NCBI GenBank assembly: GCA_943372515.1
Contig: CALRYY010000002.1
Coordinates: 31,808 to 95,807 of the forward strand
Direction of reading: 5' to 3'
From: RAM1 sp943372515
Lineage (GTDB): Bacteria > Pseudomonadota > Gammaproteobacteria > Burkholderiales > Burkholderiaceae_C
DNA length: 64,000 nt
This document shows positions 45,866-55,789 of the stretch, piece by piece. The translations under genes were made by a program, and so were the position numbers. The notes under the pieces were generated by a model. The model made no database searches. It was not told the origin of the DNA and saw nothing but the letters and a program-made list of their open reading frames with translations. Position 1 is the stretch's first letter. The number at the start of each line of letters is the position of its first letter.

Positions 45866-46330
45866 GTGATCGACCTCGGCATCTCCAAGATGGCACTGAT
45901 CGGCGCGGTGGCGTTGATCGTCATCGGGCCTGAAAAGCTGCCGCGGGTGGCCCGCACGGTGGGCACGCTGCTGGGCAAGGCGCAGCGCTACGTGTCTGAC
46001 GTCAAGGCCGAGGTCAACCGCTCCATGGAGCTGGACGAACTCAAGAAAATGAAGGACACGGTCGAGGGTGCGGCGCGCGACGTCGAAAGCTCCATACAGA
46101 CCAGTGCGAGCGACTTCGAGAAGCAGTGGTCCGAGACCACGGGCGAAGCACAGGCCGCGTTGTCAGGGGATTTGCCCACCACCTATCCTGAATACCGGCA
46201 CCCCAAAAAGAAGTGGCGCGTCAAACAGGGCGCCACGCCCAACTGGTACAAGGCACGCGCCGGTATCCGTACCAAGGCGCTGTCCGGGGCGGCGCGTGTG
46301 GCGCGCTACCGGCCGCAAAAGCTCAGTTGA
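45866..46330 (+). CDS. tatB: TatB, twin-arginine signal receptor subunit
   Basis: The 154-residue protein starts with GTG at 45866 (MIDLGISKMALIGAVALIVI). The conserved GPEKLPRVARTVG hinge follows, then a long amphipathic helix with a Glu/Lys-rich coiled-coil. The C-terminal tail (YPEYRHPKKKWRVKQG) is basic and typical of betaproteobacterial TatB. It follows tatA by 3 bases. Confidence 0.94.
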   Translation: MIDLGISKMALIGAVALIVIGPEKLPRVARTVGTLLGKAQRYVSDVKAEVNRSMELDELKKMKDTVEGAARDVESSIQTSASDFEKQWSETTGEAQAALSGDLPTTYPEYRHPKKKWRVKQGATPNWYKARAGIRTKALSGAARVARYRPQKLS

Positions 46331-46398
46331 CTGGCGCCCCTGGCGCCCGCCCGCGTACCTGGCGCCCCCAGCTGGCTTGACCCCCAACACCTCCCACC

Positions 46399-47199
46399 AT
46401 GTCCGACCCGCAGAAAAAAGAAGACGAACTCGCAGGCACAGAGCAGCCCTTTGTCCAGCACCTCATGGAGCTGCGCGACCGGTTGCTGTATTGCGTGTAC
46501 GGCATTGCGGTAGCGGTGATCCTGCTGGCCATCTGGCCGGGCCCCAATGGGTTGATCGACTTCATCGCGCAGCCCATCCGCGCGCACATGCCGCCCAACT
46601 CCAAGCTGATCGCCGTGGGCGTGTTCTCGCCCTTCTTTGTGCCACTGAAGGTGCTGATGCTGGTGGCCGTGCTGGCCGTGCTGCCCTGGCTGATGTACCA
46701 GATCTGGGCTTTTGTGGCGCCAGGCCTGTACAGCCACGAAAAGAAATTTGCGCTGCCGCTGATCTTCTTTGGCAGCCTGCTGGCTTATGTGGGCATTGCC
46801 TTCGTGCAGTTCTTTGTGCTGGACAAGATGTTCGGCTTCATCCAGGGCTTCACGCCCGAAAGCGTTTCGGCCACACCCGACATATCGTCGTATGTGGAGG
46901 CCATACTTTCGCTGTATATCGCGTTTGGCATGGCCTTCCAGGTGCCCATCGTCGTCATGCTGCTGGTGCGCTTCAACATCGTCACCATCGAGCAGCTCAA
47001 GGCGTTTCGCGGCTATTTCATCGTGGTGGCGTTTGTCATTGCGGCGGTGGTGACGCCGCCAGACGTCATCTCACAACTGGCGCTGGCGATTCCGATGTGC
47101 ATTCTTTACGAGATCGGGATCGTTGCGGCACGCTGGTTCGTCAAGGCGTCCAAGGCGCCGGATGACGCACAAGACCCCGAGGCTGCCAAGACGCCTTGA
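46399..47199 (+). CDS. tatC: TatC, twin-arginine translocase core
   Basis: The 266-residue protein has six membrane spans. The N-terminal EQPFVQHLMELRDRLLY forms the signal-peptide binding face. Conserved loops are FVAPGLYSHEKKFALPL and PDISSYVEAILSLYIAFGMAFQVPI. ADVVTPPDVISQ-like sequence appears as VVTPPDVISQLALAIPM. It completes tatABC. The C-terminal tail is short and charged. Confidence 0.96.
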   Translation: MSDPQKKEDELAGTEQPFVQHLMELRDRLLYCVYGIAVAVILLAIWPGPNGLIDFIAQPIRAHMPPNSKLIAVGVFSPFFVPLKVLMLVAVLAVLPWLMYQIWAFVAPGLYSHEKKFALPLIFFGSLLAYVGIAFVQFFVLDKMFGFIQGFTPESVSATPDISSYVEAILSLYIAFGMAFQVPIVVMLLVRFNIVTIEQLKAFRGYFIVVAFVIAAVVTPPDVISQLALAIPMCILYEIGIVAARWFVKASKAPDDAQDPEAAKTP

Positions 47200-47302
47200 G
47201 TGTTTTGAGGTTACGCAGGGTGTGGGAGACATGCCTGCGCTTCTTCGGGATCAGGCGGGCTCCGTCGCGGCCAACCTGCGGGGCAAAAAACCAAGAGTCT
47301 TG

Positions 47303-48448
<1,146 letters not shown>

Positions 48449-48514
48449 GATGAACGGGAACAGGGGGCTAGTTGCACAAACCGCAGTGTAGACGCGGCGC
48501 GTGACATCTGGGGA

Positions 48515-49810
48515 TCAGGCCCGTTGTATTGCGCGGCTGGCGGGCTTGTGCGGGGCGGCATGCGGCACCAGCCCGGGGTGGCCATGCCGGCGCGGTCCCA
48601 GGTTGGCGTGCTCTACCGGCACCAGATCGCCCGTCTGCGGGTCCAGCATGGCCGCGCGTGATCGCATGCCGCGTGCGGCTTCGGCCATGCGCTGCGCGTC
48701 GTGCAGGATGTCTTCCACGTCGGCGGGGTCGCTGGTCAGGTGCACCACGCCCACGCCGATGTCCGCCCGCAGTTCAATGCGCTGGCCGTCATGCCCGTTC
48801 ACTTCCATCGGGCGGCGCAGGCTGCTGGCCACGCGCAGGCCCAGGGTGCGCAACCAGGCGGGGGAGTGGATGGTTTCCACCAGCGTGATGAAGCAGCGGT
48901 CGTAGTAGCGTCCCACGGGGTTGACCACGCCTACCTGGCGCTGGATGCGTGTGGCCAGGTGGATGAACATTTCATTGAGCCCCCCGGTGCCGGCCTGCGC
49001 CAGTACCCGTTCGGTGTCGAACACCATGATGGCCAGCACCGCGCCGTCACGCCGGGTGCGCCGGCGCCGGCGCTGGGCCTTGATGAGCTTCTTGACCAGG
49101 CTGATGCCGCTGTAAAGCTTGGTGACCGGGTCGAACTGCGACGGCGTGGTTTCCTCGGGCCTCACCCGGCGCTCGTGGCGGTTGCGTTGCCACAGCATCA
49201 TGCCAATCACCGCTACACACAGCGCCGCGCACAGGGCAAACAGGGCTTGCAGGCCAGGGCCGATGCCGGGCAGACCAATGGCCATGGCATACAGGCCGCC
49301 AATCGCGGGCATCATCAGCAGGCAACCTGCGGCAATGCCCAGGGCCAGCCGGTCGCCCAGCAAATAGCCGCGCAGGCCCAGCCAGAACACCAGCACTGTG
49401 TTCACAAGACACAGGGCTGCCGCCGCGGGCAGCTGCTGGCCCGCTGGCAGCGCCAGGCAGGCCAGCCCCAGCACCGGCGTGACCAGGGCCGAGATCTGCA
49501 GGCTGACCGACATGAAGCGGTCGCGCTGGTGGGCTGACAGCCAGCCCCGGATCCAGTAGTTGCCCATGCCGCTGCACAGCGGGCCGATCAGCACCTGCAC
49601 GCCCTGCAGGACGCGCCGGTCCAGCCCCGGATCGATAGCCAGCGGGATGCCGCTGAGCGCAACAACGAATACCAGGGTTCCGAGGTGGTAAGCCAGGCCC
49701 TGGGCCGCGCCCACACTGCGCACCATGATCACATCGGCCAGGCCAACCGCGACCACCGCACCAATGGCCCCCGCGGCCATGCTCCAGATCACCAGCTCAA
49801 GTGCGCTCAT
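48515..49810 (-). CDS. Membrane protein with degenerate GGDEF domain
   Basis: The 431-residue protein has about seven hydrophobic segments in residues 1-215. A short basic linker follows, then a GGDEF-like domain: DPVTKLYSGISLVKKLIKAQ matches the D-x-LT-x-L-x-N-R entry helix of the domain, LAIMVFDTE matches the D-containing first metal strand, and ELRADIGVGVV matches the SiGia region. At the active site, GGDEF is replaced by RYYDRCF, so cyclase activity is unlikely. It may bind nucleotide or signal by dimerisation. The ATG at 49810 begins the first membrane span; an upstream in-frame extension is unconvincing. Confidence 0.8.
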   Translation of the reverse strand: MSALELVIWSMAAGAIGAVVAVGLADVIMVRSVGAAQGLAYHLGTLVFVVALSGIPLAIDPGLDRRVLQGVQVLIGPLCSGMGNYWIRGWLSAHQRDRFMSVSLQISALVTPVLGLACLALPAGQQLPAAAALCLVNTVLVFWLGLRGYLLGDRLALGIAAGCLLMMPAIGGLYAMAIGLPGIGPGLQALFALCAALCVAVIGMMLWQRNRHERRVRPEETTPSQFDPVTKLYSGISLVKKLIKAQRRRRRTRRDGAVLAIMVFDTERVLAQAGTGGLNEMFIHLATRIQRQVGVVNPVGRYYDRCFITLVETIHSPAWLRTLGLRVASSLRRPMEVNGHDGQRIELRADIGVGVVHLTSDPADVEDILHDAQRMAEAARGMRSRAAMLDPQTGDLVPVEHANLGPRRHGHPGLVPHAAPHKPASRAIQRA

Positions 49811-49930
49811 CGGGCCCTTTCGTTTGGCAAATTCATTATGGGGGTGGCGCACCGCACATTGCCATGCGGGCTGACCCGCAGTCGTCTTGGCCGACAATGC
49901 AAGTCCCCCTGTCGTTTACCTATTGCTCCC

Positions 49931-50689
49931 ATGGCCAGCCAGCTGCAGCTTCTGAACGCGTTTGACACCCTGCTTGAGCCGCAGCGCTTTCGCGACTATG
50001 GTCCCAACGGGCTGCAGGTTGAAGGCAAGCAGGAAGTGCGCCGGATCATCTCTGGCGTGACAGCCAGCCGCGCGCTGATAGAGGCCGCGATTGCCGCGCA
50101 GGCCGACGCGCTCTTTGTGCACCATGGCCTCTTCTGGCGCGGCCATGACGGGCGCGTGACGGGCTGGATGAAGCAGCGCCTGGCGCTGCTGCTGGCCCAT
50201 GACATCAATCTATACGCCTACCACCTGCCGCTGGACGCCCACCCGGAGCTGGGCAACAACGCCCAGCTGGGCCGCGTGCTGGGCCTGCAGGCGGACAGCC
50301 GGTTTGGCGAGCAGGACCTGGGTTTTGCCGGTGCGCGGGCCGACGGGGCCGTTTTTGACAATGCGCTGGCGCTGGCGCAGCACGTGCAGCAGACATTGAA
50401 GCGACAGGTGACGCTGGTAGCGCCGCACCAGCGGCCGGTGCAGAAGATTGCCTGGTGCACCGGTGGCGCACAGGGCTACTTCGAAGCGGCCATCGCAGCG
50501 GGGGTGGACGCTTTCATCACCGGCGAAATCTCCGAGCCCCAGGCGCACTATGCGCATGAATGCGGCGTGGCCTTCCTGGCATGCGGCCACCATGCCAGCG
50601 AGCGCTACGGCGCGCCGGCCGTGGCGACCCATGTGGCGGCCCAGCTGGGACTTGAGCACGAGTTCATCGATATCGACAACCCCGCATGA
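49931..50689 (+). CDS. Nif3-like dinuclear metal center protein (YbgI/DUF34)
   Basis: The 252-residue protein belongs to the Nif3 family of hexameric metal-binding proteins. Signatures are GPNGLQVEGKQEVRRIISGVTAS, the metal-binding ADALFVHHGLFWRGHDG, AYHLPLDAHPELGNNAQLG, and the C-terminal FLACGHHASERYG. ATG at 49931 is chosen at the homologous start; the upstream in-frame region has no such similarity. Function is debated (cyclohydrolase-like or nucleotide pathway). It overlaps pdxA by 4 bases. Confidence 0.92.
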   Translation: MASQLQLLNAFDTLLEPQRFRDYGPNGLQVEGKQEVRRIISGVTASRALIEAAIAAQADALFVHHGLFWRGHDGRVTGWMKQRLALLLAHDINLYAYHLPLDAHPELGNNAQLGRVLGLQADSRFGEQDLGFAGARADGAVFDNALALAQHVQQTLKRQVTLVAPHQRPVQKIAWCTGGAQGYFEAAIAAGVDAFITGEISEPQAHYAHECGVAFLACGHHASERYGAPAVATHVAAQLGLEHEFIDIDNPA

Positions 50690-51699
50690 AACCCATCGCC
50701 ATCACCCTGGGGGACCCGGCCGGTATCGGCCCGGAAATCATTGCCAAGGCATTTCGCGACGCGCCCGATGTCACGGCAGGCTGCTTCGTGGCGGGTGATG
50801 TGGCCGTCATGCGCCGTGCTGTCCAGGCGGTCACCGGGCCGGGCCAGGTGCCTGTGCCTGTCGCGCAGATCGAGGGCGCCACCGACGTGCAGGGCCTGCC
50901 GCCACGCTGTATCGGGGTGCTGCAGGCCGGCCCGGCGGGGGACCTGCCGCCGTGGGGGCAGGTCAGCGCGACGGCAGGGCGTCTGGCGGCCGACTGCGTG
51001 GTGTGGGCCGCGCGCGCGGCCTTGAGCGGTGATGTGGCGGCACTGGTCACAGCACCGGTGCACAAGGAGGCCCTGGCCGCTGCCGGTGTGCGGTTTCCCG
51101 GGCATACCGAACTGCTGCAGGCCGAGGCCGCGGCCTGGCTGCAACTGCCGGTGGGCCAGGTGCCTGTGCGCATGATGCTGGCCAATGACGAGCTGCGCAC
51201 GGTGCTGGTGAGCATCCATGTGTCGCTGCGTGACGCGATTGAAGCCGTGACGTTCGACAATGTCCTGCAAACGCTGCAGATTGCCGACAAGGCGCTGCGC
51301 CAGGTGCTGGGCAGGGCCCCGCGCATGGCCGCCGCCGGCCTGAACCCGCATGCGGGCGAGGGCGGGTTGTTTGGCCGTGAAGAGCTGGACGTGATCATTC
51401 CCGCAGTGAATGCCGCACGTGCGCAGGGCCTGGACGTCAGTGGCCCGCTCGCGCCCGACACGGTCTACATGCGGGCGCGCCGGGGTGAATTTGACGTGGT
51501 CGTGGCGATGTACCACGACCAGGGGTTGATCCCGGTCAAGTATCTGGGTGTGGAGCAAGGCGTGAACGTCACGCTGGGCTTGCCGCTGGTGCGCACCAGC
51601 CCCGACCATGGCACGGCGTTTGATATCGCCGGCACGGGCCGGGCCGATGCGGCCAGCCTCGTGCAGGCAATACGCGTCGCGCGCACGCTTACTTCTTGA
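50686..51699 (+). CDS. pdxA: 4-hydroxythreonine-4-phosphate dehydrogenase
   Basis: The 337-residue NAD and metal-dependent enzyme of pyridoxal phosphate synthesis. Conserved blocks are ITLGDPAGIGPEIIAKA, ALVTAPVHKEALAAAGVRFPGHTELL, LNPHAGEGGLFGREE and the metal-binding VAMYHDQGLIPVKYLG. TSPDHGTAFDIAGTGRAD ends the family region. Its stop overlaps mscL on the other strand by 11 bases. Confidence 0.97.
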   Translation: MKPIAITLGDPAGIGPEIIAKAFRDAPDVTAGCFVAGDVAVMRRAVQAVTGPGQVPVPVAQIEGATDVQGLPPRCIGVLQAGPAGDLPPWGQVSATAGRLAADCVVWAARAALSGDVAALVTAPVHKEALAAAGVRFPGHTELLQAEAAAWLQLPVGQVPVRMMLANDELRTVLVSIHVSLRDAIEAVTFDNVLQTLQIADKALRQVLGRAPRMAAAGLNPHAGEGGLFGREELDVIIPAVNAARAQGLDVSGPLAPDTVYMRARRGEFDVVVAMYHDQGLIPVKYLGVEQGVNVTLGLPLVRTSPDHGTAFDIAGTGRADAASLVQAIRVARTLTS

Positions 51700-52117
51700 G
51701 GCTGTCGCGGATCTCGCGCAGCAGTTGCACGTCTTCGGGCACAACAGCAGGCGCAGGTGCCGCCGCCGGTTCCTCGCGCTTCAGGCGGTTGATCTGCTTG
51801 ACCATCAGGAAAATGATGAACGCCAGGATGGCGAAATTGACCGCCACTGTAATGAAATTGCCGTAGGCCAGCACAGGCACACCGGCTTTCTTCAGGGCGT
51901 CCAGCGTCATGGCTGTGCCCGGCGGCACGCTGCCCAGCACCACGAACAGGCTGGAAAAATCAAGCTTGCCAAACACCATGCCCACTACCGGCATGATGAG
52001 GTCGCCCACCACCGAGTCAACGATCTTGCCAAAGGCCGCGCCGATGATCACGCCTACCGCCAGGTCAATCACATTGCCCTTGACCGCAAACTCCCTGAAT
52101 TCCTTCATCATTCCCAT
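51689..52117 (-). CDS. mscL: Large-conductance mechanosensitive channel
   Basis: The 142-residue protein has an N-terminal amphipathic helix and TM1 (GNVIDLAVGVIIGAAFGKIV), including the gating constriction. DLIMPVVG follows, then a periplasmic loop, TM2 (GNFITVAVNFAILAFIIFLMV) and the C-terminal helix ending VQLLREIRDSLKK. ATG at 52117 follows AAGGAG (read on the minus strand) at good spacing. It releases solutes on osmotic downshock. Confidence 0.96.
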   Translation of the reverse strand: MGMMKEFREFAVKGNVIDLAVGVIIGAAFGKIVDSVVGDLIMPVVGMVFGKLDFSSLFVVLGSVPPGTAMTLDALKKAGVPVLAYGNFITVAVNFAILAFIIFLMVKQINRLKREEPAAAPAPAVVPEDVQLLREIRDSLKK

Positions 52118-52189
52118 GCCGTTTACTCCTTGTTGTGGGGGCTTTGGAGTATTCCCGGTTCAAGCAGGCTGTCAAGACGAGCGGGCTCA

Positions 52190-52219
52190 TTGAATTCGTC
52201 CGTTTCGCTCAGCTACAAT
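52190..52219 (+). promoter_or_regulatory. Candidate sigma-70 promoter for petABC
   Basis: TTGAAT (52190-52195) and TACAAT (52214-52219) are separated by 18 bases, 44 bases before the petA ATG. The -10 differs from consensus at one base. This is the best-looking sigma-70 promoter in the window. Confidence 0.6.
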
Positions 52220-52262
52220 CGCGGGTTGACCCTAATACCGCGACCAGCATCGAGGATCCCCC

Positions 52263-52859
52263 ATGAGTGATACCCCAGTCGACACCAGCAAACGGACGTG
52301 GCTGATCGCGTCCACCTGTGCTGGTGCTGTGGGCGGCGTGGCAACCGCCGTTCCTTTCGTCAGCACCTTCCAGCCCTCCGAGCGAGCCAAGGCGGCCGGT
52401 GCGGCCGTTGAAGTGGACATCTCGGCCCTCAAACCCGGCGAGAAGCTCACTGTCGAATGGCGCGGCAAGCCCGTGTGGATCATGAAGCGCACGCCCGAGC
52501 AACTGGCTGCCCTTTCAAAACTTGACGCCCAGGTGGCCGACCCCAAGTCCGAGCGCAAGGCATATCCCACGCCGGACTACGCCCGCAACGAATCGCGCTC
52601 CATCAAGCCAGAGGTTTTTGTGGCCGTGGGCATCTGCACCCATCTGGGCTGCTCGCCTGGCGACAAATTCACCGCCGGTCCGCAGCCATCGCTGCCTGAC
52701 GACTGGCAAGGCGGCTTCCTGTGCGCCTGCCACGGTTCGACCTTCGACCTGGCCGGACGCGTGTTCAAGAACAAGCCGGCGCCCGACAACCTTGAAGTGC
52801 CCCCCCATATGTACCTGTCAGAGAGCAAGCTCCTGATCGGTGAAGACAAGAAGGCCTGA
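52263..52859 (+). CDS. petA: Rieske iron-sulfur subunit of cytochrome bc1
   Basis: The 198-residue protein carries the 2Fe-2S motifs CTHLGCSPG and CACHGSTFD. Its N-terminal hydrophobic anchor follows SKRTWLIAST. This is a Tat-type signal with Lys-Arg where Arg-Arg is usual, so export may depend on a variant twin-arginine motif. The Rieske head transfers electrons from ubiquinol to cytochrome c1. It is the first gene of petABC, 10 bases before petB. The length is normal. Confidence 0.95.
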   Translation: MSDTPVDTSKRTWLIASTCAGAVGGVATAVPFVSTFQPSERAKAAGAAVEVDISALKPGEKLTVEWRGKPVWIMKRTPEQLAALSKLDAQVADPKSERKAYPTPDYARNESRSIKPEVFVAVGICTHLGCSPGDKFTAGPQPSLPDDWQGGFLCACHGSTFDLAGRVFKNKPAPDNLEVPPHMYLSESKLLIGEDKKA

Positions 52860-52869
52860 GGACGACAAC

Positions 52870-54279
52870 ATGGCTGAATTCAAGGACATCTCCCCCAACG
52901 CCAGCGCCGCTGAGAAGCTGCTCAACTGGGTTGACAACCGCTTCCCCGCGAGCAAGCTGTACAAGGAACACCTGTCCGAGTACTACGCGCCCAAGAACTT
53001 CAACTTCTGGTATTTCTTCGGCTCCCTGGCACTGCTGGTGCTGGTGATTCAGATCGTGACCGGCATCTTCCTGGTCATGCACTACAAACCCGACGCCGCA
53101 TTGGCGTTCGCGTCCGTTGAATACATCATGCGCGACGTGCCCTGGGGCTGGCTGATCCGCTACATGCACTCCACCGGTGCCTCGGCGTTCTTTGTGGTGG
53201 TGTACCTGCACATGTTCCGTGGCCTGCTCTACGGCAGCTACCGCAAGCCGCGTGAGCTGGTCTGGGTGTTCGGTTGCGCGATTTTCCTGTGCCTGATGGC
53301 CGAGGCCTTCATGGGCTACCTGCTGCGGTGGGGCCAGATGTCGTACTGGGGCGCCCAGGTGATCGTGAACCTGTTCTCGGCCATCCCGTTCATCGGTCCC
53401 GATCTGGCGCTGCTGATCCGTGGCGACTATGTGGTGTCCGACGCCACCCTGAACCGCTTCTTCAGCTTCCACGTCATTGCCGTGCCGCTGGTGCTGCTGG
53501 GCCTGGTGGCCGCGCACATCATTGCGCTGCACGAAGTCGGCTCCAACAACCCCGACGGTGTGGAAATCAAGGGCCCCAAGGCCCTGAAAGACGAAAACGG
53601 ACACCCGCTGGACGGCATCCCGTTCCACCCGTATTACACGGTGCACGACATCCTGGGTGTCAGCGTGTTCCTGATGGCGTTCACCGCGATCATCTTCTTC
53701 GCGCCCGAGTTCGGTGGCTATTTCCTGGAATACAACAACTTCATTCCCGCCGACCCGCTGAAGACGCCGCTGCACATTGCACCGGTCTGGTACTTCACGC
53801 CGTACTACTCCATGTTGCGTGCCATCACCACCGAGATGATGTACGTGCTGGTCCTGTGCGTGGTGGGTGCAGCCGCGCTATCGGTCATGCGCTTCAAGAT
53901 GCCGTCGCTGTTCAAGGGCGCGATCATCGGTGCGGCGGTCGTGGCCGTGGCCGTCATGCTGGCCATCGATGCCAAGTTCTGGGGCGTGGTCGTCATGGGC
54001 GGCGCCGTCATCATCCTGTTCTTCCTGCCCTGGCTGGACTTCAGCCCTGTCAAGTCGATTCGCTACCGTCCGGACTGGCACAAGTACCTTTACGCCGTGT
54101 TCGTCGTGAACTTCCTGGTGCTGGGTTACCTGGGCGTTCAGCCGCCGTCGCCGGTGGGTGAGCGGATCTCGCAGGTTGGCACGCTGTTTTATTTCGGCTT
54201 CTTCCTGTTGATGCCGTGGTGGAGCCGCCTGGGTGAATTCAAGCCCGTGCCGGATCGCATCACTTTTGCCGCGCATTAA
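52870..54279 (+). CDS. petB: Cytochrome b subunit of the bc1 complex
   Basis: The 469-residue integral membrane diheme protein. It shows the N-terminal FNFWYFFGSLALLVLVIQIVTG and heme histidines in RYMHSTGASAFFVVVYLHMFRG and in the second pair (FFSFHVIAVPLVLLGLVAAHI). The quinol-site PxW appears as PVWYF (family PEWYF). AEAFMGYLLRWGQMSYWGAQ is typical. ATG at 52870; a start 10 codons upstream overlaps petA and is less likely. Confidence 0.97.
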   Translation: MAEFKDISPNASAAEKLLNWVDNRFPASKLYKEHLSEYYAPKNFNFWYFFGSLALLVLVIQIVTGIFLVMHYKPDAALAFASVEYIMRDVPWGWLIRYMHSTGASAFFVVVYLHMFRGLLYGSYRKPRELVWVFGCAIFLCLMAEAFMGYLLRWGQMSYWGAQVIVNLFSAIPFIGPDLALLIRGDYVVSDATLNRFFSFHVIAVPLVLLGLVAAHIIALHEVGSNNPDGVEIKGPKALKDENGHPLDGIPFHPYYTVHDILGVSVFLMAFTAIIFFAPEFGGYFLEYNNFIPADPLKTPLHIAPVWYFTPYYSMLRAITTEMMYVLVLCVVGAAALSVMRFKMPSLFKGAIIGAAVVAVAVMLAIDAKFWGVVVMGGAVIILFFLPWLDFSPVKSIRYRPDWHKYLYAVFVVNFLVLGYLGVQPPSPVGERISQVGTLFYFGFFLLMPWWSRLGEFKPVPDRITFAAH

Positions 54280-54295
54280 GCTGGAGACAACAACA

Positions 54296-55054
54296 ATGAA
54301 GAAACTCATCCTCACGTTGATTGCGGCGCTCGGTATCCTCAACGGTGCCCATGCCGCTGGCGGCGATTCGATTGCCTGGGACAAGGCGCCCAAGAACACC
54401 AACGACCTGGCGGCGCTGCAAAACGGCGCCAAGCTGTTCGTCAACTACTGCCTGAACTGCCATTCGGCCGCGTTCATGCGCTACAACCGCCTGACCGACA
54501 TCGGCCTGAGCGAGCAGCAGATCAAGGACAACCTCCTGTTCGGCTCGGCCAAGGTCGGCGACACCATGAAGGCCGCCATTGACCCCAAACAGGCTGCCGA
54601 GTGGTTTGGCGCCAACCCGCCCGACCTGACCCTGGTGGCCCGTTCGCGTTCAGGCCATGCGGGCTCGGGTGCCGATTACCTGTACACCTACCTGCGCACG
54701 TATTACAAGGATCCGACCAAGGCAACGGGCTGGAACAACCTGGCTTTCCCCAACGTCGGCATGCCGCACGTGCTGTGGGAACTGCAAGGCGAGCGTGAAC
54801 CGCAGTACGAAACCAAGAAGGTGCACGGCCACGACACCAAGGTCTTCACAGGCTGGAAGCAGATCACTCCCGGAACCATGACGCCGTTGCAGTATGACCA
54901 GGCCGTGGGTGACCTGGTGGGTTACCTGCAGTGGATGGCCGAACCGGCCCAGAATACCCGTGTACGCATCGGCGTATGGGTGCTCTTGTTCCTGGGCATG
55001 TTCACCGTGATTGCCTGGCGACTCAACGCGTCTTTCTGGAAAGACATCAAGTAA
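54296..55054 (+). CDS. petC: Cytochrome c1 subunit of the bc1 complex
   Basis: The 252-residue protein has a cleavable signal (MKKLILTLIAALGILNGAHA), one heme site CLNCHSAAFMRYNR and the axial methionine probably in NVGMPHVLWELQG. A C-terminal membrane anchor follows (VWVLLFLGMFTVIAWRLN). It passes electrons to soluble or membrane cytochrome c, such as the c4-like protein at 282. ATG at 54296 is the signal peptide start. A terminator follows. Confidence 0.96.
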   Translation: MKKLILTLIAALGILNGAHAAGGDSIAWDKAPKNTNDLAALQNGAKLFVNYCLNCHSAAFMRYNRLTDIGLSEQQIKDNLLFGSAKVGDTMKAAIDPKQAAEWFGANPPDLTLVARSRSGHAGSGADYLYTYLRTYYKDPTKATGWNNLAFPNVGMPHVLWELQGEREPQYETKKVHGHDTKVFTGWKQITPGTMTPLQYDQAVGDLVGYLQWMAEPAQNTRVRIGVWVLLFLGMFTVIAWRLNASFWKDIK

Positions 55055-55096
55055 CCGACACTGCGCGCCCCGGCACAGCCGGTGGCGCGTCCCTGT

Positions 55097-55129
55097 AGAG
55101 TGGGCTGCTTTTCGCACCCACTCTTTTTT
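55097..55129 (+). terminator. Rho-independent terminator after petABC
   Basis: Perfect 8-bp arms AGAGTGGG (55097-55104) and CCCACTCT (55117-55124), with an additional TGC/GCA inner pairing, are followed by six T. It ends 19 bases before the sspA ATG. Confidence 0.88.
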
Positions 55130-55148
55130 GATTTAAGGAGCCTTCATC

Positions 55149-55760
55149 ATGATGGTGCTGTATTCGGGAACCACCTGCCCTTTTTCCCACCGTTGCCGCT
55201 TTGTGCTGTTTGAAAAAGGCATGGACTTCGAGATTCGCGACGTGGATCTGTACAACAAGCCCGAAGACATCAACGTGATGAACCCGTACGGGCAGGTGCC
55301 GATCCTGGTCGAGCGTGACCTGATCCTGTACGAGTCGAACATCATCAACGAGTACATCGACGAGCGCTTCCCGCACCCGCAGCTCATGCCAGGGGACCCG
55401 GTGGACCGCGCCCGCGTGCGCCTGTTCCTGCTGAACTTCGAAAAAGAGCTCTTTGTGCACGTGAGCATGCTGGAATCGCGCGCTGCCAAGAGCAATGAAA
55501 AGGCCCTGGAAAAGGCCCGCTCGCACATTCGCGACCGCCTGACGCAGCTGGCACCGGTGTTCCTCAAGAACAAGTACATGCTGGGCGACAACTTCTCGAT
55601 GCTGGACGTCGCCATCGCACCGCTGCTGTGGCGCCTGGATTACTATGGCATTGACCTCAGCAAGAACGCTGCCCCGCTGCTGAAGTACGCCGAGCGCATT
55701 TTCTCGCGCCCGGCCTACATCGAGGCACTGACGCCTTCAGAGAAGGTCATGCGTAAATAA
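55149..55760 (+). CDS. sspA: Stringent starvation protein A homolog (GST fold)
   Basis: The 203-residue glutathione S-transferase-fold protein associates with RNA polymerase. Diagnostic are MVLYSGTTCPFSHRCRFVLFEKGM and the SspA-type NPYGQVPILVERDLILYESNIINEYID, here in two blocks. It lacks obvious GST catalytic features. AAGGAG stands 8 bases before tandem ATG codons at 55149 and 55152; either may be used. sspB follows 29 bases later, the conserved petABC-sspAB order. Confidence 0.94.
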   Translation: MMVLYSGTTCPFSHRCRFVLFEKGMDFEIRDVDLYNKPEDINVMNPYGQVPILVERDLILYESNIINEYIDERFPHPQLMPGDPVDRARVRLFLLNFEKELFVHVSMLESRAAKSNEKALEKARSHIRDRLTQLAPVFLKNKYMLGDNFSMLDVAIAPLLWRLDYYGIDLSKNAAPLLKYAERIFSRPAYIEALTPSEKVMRK

Positions 55761-55789
55761 CGCTTCGACCGACTGCGCCTCTTATCGAG

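Noticed and set aside
49685..49930. N-terminal extension of the Nif3-like protein
   Set aside because: The in-frame upstream codons run into the divergent GGDEF gene's start and lack family similarity; ATG 49931 is the homologous start.
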